Shown piece after piece: positions 59,681 to 64,000 of a stretch of DNA of 64,000 bases (positions are counted from its first letter, which is position 1; each line of letters begins with the position of its first letter). The position numbers and the translations under genes are program-made. The DNA is from Acidimicrobiia bacterium (lineage in GTDB: Bacteria > Actinomycetota > Acidimicrobiia > Acidimicrobiales > Ilumatobacteraceae): contig RFSV01000002.1 of NCBI GenBank assembly GCA_009923785.1, forward strand, positions 1 through 64,000. Direction: 5' to 3'. The notes under the pieces were generated by a model. That model was not told the DNA's origin. It searched no databases and worked only from the letters and a program-made list of their open reading frames with translations.

Positions 59681-61068
59681 GTCGCTCCACCGCGCACGTC
59701 GCGTCACGCCGACGCTCTCGAGAACTGTGGTCGGTGATCATGGCTGGTCTCGTCACCGCCGGCGCCTACACCCTCGCCTCTCTCGGGCAGAACGCCGTCA
59801 TTCCGTCGCGCATCCTGCCGTTCCTCGGTCTGATGCTGCTGCTTCTTGTCTCGGCTCACGTCGCCGTTCGCTGGCTCGCATCGGGTGCCGACTCCACACT
59901 TCTTCCGGTCGCCGCCCTCTTGAACGGTCTCGGCTACGTGATGATCGCCCGATTGTCAGAGCGACTAGCCGGCCTCCAGACGACCTGGACCTTCATCGGT
60001 ATCGCCGTCTTCATCGCCGTGCTCGTGTTCGTCGAACGCATCAACGACCTGTCCCGCTACACGTGGCACTTCTTCGCCGCCGGTGCCGGACTCCTACTTC
60101 TTCCGTTGGTCCCGGGCCTCGGCTTCTCGTCCGGCGGCGCGCGCATCTGGGTCAATCTCGGCCCGATCAACTTCCAGCCCGGCGAATTCGCGAAGTTGGC
60201 CCTCGCTCTCTTCTTCGCCGGTTACCTCGCCGAGCGAGGTCGCCTCATCTCCACCAGCACGCGCCGTCTCGGACCATTCACTATTCCCGAAGCTCGCGAC
60301 CTCCTTCCGCTGGTCGCCGCCTGGGGCTTCTCGGTCGTGATCATGGTCGGCCAGAAGGACCTCGGCTCGAGCCTTCTGTTCTTCACCCTCTTCGTCGTCA
60401 TGGTGTGGGTCGCCACCGAGAAGACCAGTTATCTCGTGATCGGACTCGGCCTGTTCGTTGTGGCCTGCGTCGTCGCCTACAACCTCTTCGATCACGTGCA
60501 GACCCGTGTGGCGGTGTGGCTCGATCCGTGGAGTCGCTACGACGGCAAGGGATACCAGATCGCCCAAGCCATGTTCGCGCTCGGCAATGGTGGTGTCACC
60601 GGAACCGGTCTCGGGCGGGGTCTGCCCCAGCGCATCCCCGAAGCCAAGAACGATTTCATCTTCGCGGCCATCGGCGAAGAGATGGGTCTGCTGGGTGCGA
60701 CCATCGTGTTGCTGTCGTTCATGGTGATCATCGGTGCCGGACTGCGTATCGCCCTGCGCACACAGCGACCTTTCGAGAAGTTGCTCGCCACCGGGCTCAC
60801 GACCATCATCGGTGTTCAGGCGTTCATCATCATCGGCGGCGTCATTCGCGTGGTGCCCCTCACCGGCATCACGTTGCCATTCGTCAGTTACGGCGGATCG
60901 AGCCTCGTCGCCAACTATGCGCTTCTCGCCCTCCTCATCCGCCTGAGTGACGTCTCGGCCCGACGACTCGGTGAGGTACCTGATACGCCGATGCTGAGCG
61001 AACGATGGGCTGCTCGCCGCGCCCGCAAACGAACCGACGACGTCACCACCGAAGTGAGTGACCTATGA
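59677..61068 (+). CDS. ftsW: FtsW/RodA/SpoVE-family glycosyltransferase
   Basis: 463 residues with about ten membrane helices. Family motifs: GGARIWVNLGPINFQPGEFAKL, GQKDLGSSLLFFTLF and, at the end, PFVSYGGSSLVANYALLALL. SEDS proteins polymerise lipid II into glycan strands; the partner is the class B PBP encoded next. Whether it acts in division (FtsW) or elongation (RodA) cannot be told; in Mycobacterium this position holds RodA. GTG start overlapping the pstP stop (GTGA). Confidence 0.94.
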   Translation: MSRSTAHVASRRRSRELWSVIMAGLVTAGAYTLASLGQNAVIPSRILPFLGLMLLLLVSAHVAVRWLASGADSTLLPVAALLNGLGYVMIARLSERLAGLQTTWTFIGIAVFIAVLVFVERINDLSRYTWHFFAAGAGLLLLPLVPGLGFSSGGARIWVNLGPINFQPGEFAKLALALFFAGYLAERGRLISTSTRRLGPFTIPEARDLLPLVAAWGFSVVIMVGQKDLGSSLLFFTLFVVMVWVATEKTSYLVIGLGLFVVACVVAYNLFDHVQTRVAVWLDPWSRYDGKGYQIAQAMFALGNGGVTGTGLGRGLPQRIPEAKNDFIFAAIGEEMGLLGATIVLLSFMVIIGAGLRIALRTQRPFEKLLATGLTTIIGVQAFIIIGGVIRVVPLTGITLPFVSYGGSSLVANYALLALLIRLSDVSARRLGEVPDTPMLSERWAARRARKRTDDVTTEVSDL

Positions 61069-62543
61069 ACCAGCGAATCCGCCGTCTTGCTCTGGCCCTG
61101 CTGGTTCTCTACGCGGTGTTGTTCGTACAACTGAACTTCATTCAGGTGGGTCGCAAGGCATCACTCGACGCTGATGTTCGTAACACGCGCCAAACGGTTC
61201 GTGACTTCGACGAGCCACGAGGTCCGATACTGACCGCCGAAGGCGTCGTGATTGCCGAAAGCCGTCGCACCGAGCCAGGCAGCACGTACTCGTGGCAACG
61301 CGTGTATCCCGAAGGCGAACTCTTCGCCCATCTCACCGGCTACTTCACTCTTGCCTACGGGGCGACTCAGGTCGAACGAGTGATGAATGACGTGTTGTCG
61401 GGCAATACTGCCGAGCAGCAACTGTCCGGTGTCTGGTCGGTCTTCGACACCGACGACAACTCGGGTTCGGTCACCCTCACCCTCGACGCCAACGTGCAAC
61501 AGGCGGCCAAGGACGCGCTCGGTGAACGTGAAGGCTCGGTCGTGGTCCTCGATGTGCAGACCGGTGCCGTGAAGGCGATGTGGAGTTGGCCTTCGTTCGA
61601 TCCCAATGTGATCGCCGATCACGACAGTGCCGAAGCCGGTGTGTGGCTCCAGTTCCTCGACTTGCTGCCGTCGAAGCCGCTGTTGGCCAACGCCTACCAA
61701 GAGCGCTACATGCCGGGTTCCACCTTCAAGGTGATCACCACAGCGGCCGCCCTCGAAGCAGGAGTGGTATCCCTCGACACCGTGTTCGCCGAAGAGTCGC
61801 AATACCTGCCTCCGCAGACTGACGATCCGATCGAGAACTACAACGGTCGTTCGTGCGGAGGTGATCTCACCGAAGTGTTCCGCCGTTCGTGCAACACACC
61901 CTTCGCCCGGCTGTCGATCGACCTCGGGCCGTCGAACATGGTCGAAGCCGCAACTCGCTTCGGTATCGGAGAAGAAGTGCCCTTCGATCTGCCGAGCCCA
62001 GCGGCCAGTGCATTCGGTGACGTCGACTACTTCGTCGACAACCTTCCACTTCTTGCGATTGGCGGCTTCGGTCAGGGAAACACGCAGATGGTTCCGCTTC
62101 ACATGGCGGCCATCGCCGCTGCGATCGCCAACCGCGGCACGATGATGACTCCGTTCGCCATCGACCTAACCCGCGACCACGACGGCAAGGTGCTCGATCG
62201 CACCGAACCCACGATGTGGCGTCAGGTCATGAGCCCGGGTGTCGCGTCGACGATGGTCGATCTCATGAAAGTTGTGGCGAGTTCTGGCACTGCGTCGTGC
62301 TGTCTGAAATTGGCCGACGGTGTGGTTGCGGCGGCCAAGACCGGTACCGCACAGTTGAACGGACCAGGTGAACCCGAACGCTCTCACGCCTGGATGATCG
62401 GCTTCGCGCCTGCTGATACCCCTCGTTACGCGTTCGCGGTGGTCCTGAAGGGCACGAACGCCGAAATTTCCGCCGGCACAGGTGGAACTCTCGCCGGTCC
62501 GGTGGCGTCCAAGGTGATGAACGCTGCCCTGAGGGACCGATAA
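61065..62543 (+). CDS. pbpA: Class B penicillin-binding protein PbpA (transpeptidase)
   Basis: 492 residues. N-terminal membrane helix (LALALLVLYAVLFVQLNF), dimerisation region (NTRQTVRDFDEPRGPIL) and transpeptidase domain: SxxK Ser219/Lys222 in PGSTFKV, SxN Ser275 (SCN), KTGT Lys425. It crosslinks peptidoglycan together with the SEDS protein upstream; in mycobacteria PbpA is regulated by PknB. Starts in the ftsW stop (ATGA). The Cys in SCN and the CCL near residue 412 are unusual but do not hit catalytic positions. Confidence 0.95.
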   Translation: MNQRIRRLALALLVLYAVLFVQLNFIQVGRKASLDADVRNTRQTVRDFDEPRGPILTAEGVVIAESRRTEPGSTYSWQRVYPEGELFAHLTGYFTLAYGATQVERVMNDVLSGNTAEQQLSGVWSVFDTDDNSGSVTLTLDANVQQAAKDALGEREGSVVVLDVQTGAVKAMWSWPSFDPNVIADHDSAEAGVWLQFLDLLPSKPLLANAYQERYMPGSTFKVITTAAALEAGVVSLDTVFAEESQYLPPQTDDPIENYNGRSCGGDLTEVFRRSCNTPFARLSIDLGPSNMVEAATRFGIGEEVPFDLPSPAASAFGDVDYFVDNLPLLAIGGFGQGNTQMVPLHMAAIAAAIANRGTMMTPFAIDLTRDHDGKVLDRTEPTMWRQVMSPGVASTMVDLMKVVASSGTASCCLKLADGVVAAAKTGTAQLNGPGEPERSHAWMIGFAPADTPRYAFAVVLKGTNAEISAGTGGTLAGPVASKVMNAALRDR

Positions 62544-62569
62544 CCCAGCGGTAGCCTTGTCACACTCTT

Positions 62570-64000
62570 ATGTCCGACCACGGAAACGTCATTCTCAACG
62601 ACCGTTACGAGATGCAACAACGCATCGGTCGGGGCGGGATGGCCGACGTGTATCTCGCACGCGACGTCCTTCTTGACCGGCTGGTGGCCATCAAGGTTCT
62701 GTTCCCGGAATACGCCACCGACCCGGCGTTCGTCGAGCGTTTTCGTCGTGAGGCCCAGTCGGCCGCCAATCTCAATCATCCCAACATCGTCAGCGTGTAC
62801 GACTGGGGTCGTAGCAACAACACCTATTTCATGGCCATGGAGTACGTACCGGGCCGTACTCTCGCCGATGCCCTGAGCGACGTCGGTTCGATCTCGGCGT
62901 CGAAAGCCGCTGAAGTAGGTATCGAGGTGGCGGCGGCGCTGTCGTTCGCCCATCGAAACAACGTGGTGCATCGAGACATCAAACCGGGCAACATCTTGAT
63001 CGGCAGCAACGGGCAATTGAAGGTGGCCGACTTCGGAATCGCTCGGGCCCTCGGTAGTGCCGCCGAGAGTGGGCTCACTGCTCATGGAGCCGTCATGGGG
63101 ACGGCCGCCTACTTTTCACCCGAGCAGGCACAAGGCGGGCAGCCCGATCCGCGCAGTGACCTGTACTCACTCGGCATCGTGCTGTACGAAATGGTGGGTG
63201 GGCAGATCCCATTCACCGGTGAGACGCCTATCGCCATCGCCTACAAGCAAGTGCACGAGGCCCCCACCCCGCTGAACGAATTGGCACCTGAGGTTCCGCG
63301 AGCGTTCGAAGCCATCGTCGCTCGCCTGCTCGCCAAGGATCCCGCTCGTCGTTACCCCACAGCCGAAGCCGTGCGCGACGACTTGCGCCGATTCCGCGAC
63401 GGCCTACCCGTTCAAGCTCTCGCCGCACTCCTCAATAAGCGCGAACCAGACGACGGCCTGGCGCCCACAGTCGCAACACCGACAATCTTGCCCCCTCCCA
63501 CGCTTGCCGATACTGCAGAGCGACCCACCACTCAGAGAACTGTCGTCATGATCAGCGATCAAGTCGACAGTCGTGATACCACCGGTTCGATCACTCCACC
63601 CGACGATCTCGGAAAGAAGCGTCGCAACATCGTGATCGGTTCGGTGACCGCTGCGTTGTTGATCGTCGCCGCTCTCGTCGGCGGGCTACTCGCTCTCTCG
63701 GGTGATGACGCTCCGGCCGCCACCTTCGAAGCACCCAACGTCACCGGTGTACAGCTCGAGTTCGCCGTCGCGGCACTCGAGGCTCTTGATCTCGACGTCA
63801 TCACTGTTGCCGAAGAGAACAGTACGGTCGACCCGAACATCGTGTGGTCGCAGGATCCTCCACCCGGCCAGCTCGTCGAGGCCGGAGACACCGTTCGTGT
63901 CGTCTACAACCCGTCGAACACGCCGATTCCGGTCCCCGATCTTCGCGGCCAAACGGTCGAGCAGGCGCGCACCGCTCTGCTCAACCTCGGCCTCACCATC
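62570..64000 (+). CDS. pknB: Ser/Thr protein kinase PknB with PASTA repeats (truncated by window end)
   Basis: At least 477 residues, running off the window. Kinase domain: IGRGGMADVYLA, Lys in VAIKVL, HRDIKPGNI, ADFGIARA, activation loop GAVMGTAAYFSPEQ. A linker, a membrane helix (IVIGSVTAALLIVAALVGGLLAL, about 350-372) and then PASTA repeats: the first is complete (APNVTGVQLEFAVAAL... through VWSQDPPPGQLVEAGD), the second begins VPDLRGQTVEQARTAL and is cut. It senses muropeptides or lipid II and phosphorylates wall-synthesis factors. ATG 62570 with TAGCCT 12 nt upstream; it is the last or penultimate gene of the operon. Confidence 0.95.
   Translation, partial: MSDHGNVILNDRYEMQQRIGRGGMADVYLARDVLLDRLVAIKVLFPEYATDPAFVERFRREAQSAANLNHPNIVSVYDWGRSNNTYFMAMEYVPGRTLADALSDVGSISASKAAEVGIEVAAALSFAHRNNVVHRDIKPGNILIGSNGQLKVADFGIARALGSAAESGLTAHGAVMGTAAYFSPEQAQGGQPDPRSDLYSLGIVLYEMVGGQIPFTGETPIAIAYKQVHEAPTPLNELAPEVPRAFEAIVARLLAKDPARRYPTAEAVRDDLRRFRDGLPVQALAALLNKREPDDGLAPTVATPTILPPPTLADTAERPTTQRTVVMISDQVDSRDTTGSITPPDDLGKKRRNIVIGSVTAALLIVAALVGGLLALSGDDAPAATFEAPNVTGVQLEFAVAALEALDLDVITVAEENSTVDPNIVWSQDPPPGQLVEAGDTVRVVYNPSNTPIPVPDLRGQTVEQARTALLNLGLTI

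Noticed and set aside
57695-64000. The fha/pstP/ftsW/pbpA/pknB block as a novel system
   Set aside because: It is the well-known conserved actinobacterial cluster, with ordinary gene order.

Overview
This window looks like the chromosome of an actinobacterium (roughly 60% GC by eye), most likely of the Acidimicrobiia/Ilumatobacter type and possibly marine. The best evidence is the complete actinobacterial cell-division/signalling operon at the right end (fhaA-fhaB-pstP-ftsW/rodA-pbpA-pknB, 57695-64000). Supporting evidence is the F420-style oxidoreductases, a TIGR03085-like DinB protein, and many GTG/TTG starts. Many genes also show a leaderless promoter layout: a TANNNT hexamer 6-8 nt before the start codon and no Shine-Dalgarno sequence. 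The class-level assignment is inference; the actinobacterial assignment is firm.

Layout. 1-992: the tail of a frameshifted LuxR-type response regulator, then about 700 bp without a convincing gene. 993-4710: a tightly overlapping operon (metallophosphoesterase, aminotransferase, CoA transferase, deoxyribosyltransferase-like protein). 4701-8400: msrA, a three-gene ABC exporter, and a GNAT acetyltransferase. 8401-14494: housekeeping and salvage genes (omega-amidase/glutamine-type transaminase pair, deoC, cdd, an acyltransferase, dut, orn, a metallo-beta-lactamase-fold hydrolase). 14512-21273: a glycan-degradation neighbourhood (sulfatase, GH3, a frameshifted MBL-like protein, GH29 fucosidase). 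21343-24131: a minus-strand run of Nudix, a small thiamine-binding-like protein, an HTH regulator, a HAD phosphatase and MscS, containing a striking long inverted repeat. 24167-31966: an M20 amidohydrolase, an SDR/cyclase/CoA-transferase group, a YczE-like membrane protein, and two DUF1295 membrane proteins flanking a PlsC-like acyltransferase. 32011-36419: a GGDEF protein with a degenerate EAL domain, an EamA transporter, and two exported proteins facing a small acidic protein. 36422-42703: a 2OG-Fe(II) oxygenase, a branched-chain-type ABC uptake system with fused permeases but no ATPase, a carotenoid/stilbene oxygenase and a split-barrel flavin protein. 42767-47611: TetR, SDR, MDR reductase, Baeyer-Villiger-type monooxygenase, SDR. 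47674-49375: a two-component system. 49412-57393: an MBL alkylsulfatase-like enzyme, a short FtsH-like protease, an LLM oxidoreductase, an orphan gene, a second sulfatase, a hendecad coiled-coil protein and two lipoproteins. 57478-57563: tRNA-Leu(CAG). The rest is the fha/pknB operon, cut off inside pknB.

How the genes fit together. Two formylglycine-type sulfatases, GH3, GH29 and an alkylsulfatase-like MBL enzyme suggest use of sulfated, fucose-containing polysaccharides. The 36-47 kb block reads as import and oxidation of hydrophobic or aromatic substrates (solute-binding protein, carotenoid oxygenase, BVMO, SDRs, two CoA transferases nearby). The pknB cluster couples wall synthesis (FtsW/RodA, PbpA) to Ser/Thr phosphorylation.

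The most unusual sequence-level observations are the leaderless promoter pattern, including upstream stop codons that double as -10 elements; a perfect 17-bp inverted repeat with a 3-nt loop inside the histidine kinase gene; a 20-bp inverted repeat (18/20) with a 24-nt spacer upstream of the thiamine-binding-like operon; and two apparent frameshifts. I found no CRISPR array, prophage or insertion sequence, and nothing that I can claim as a new defence or mobile system.
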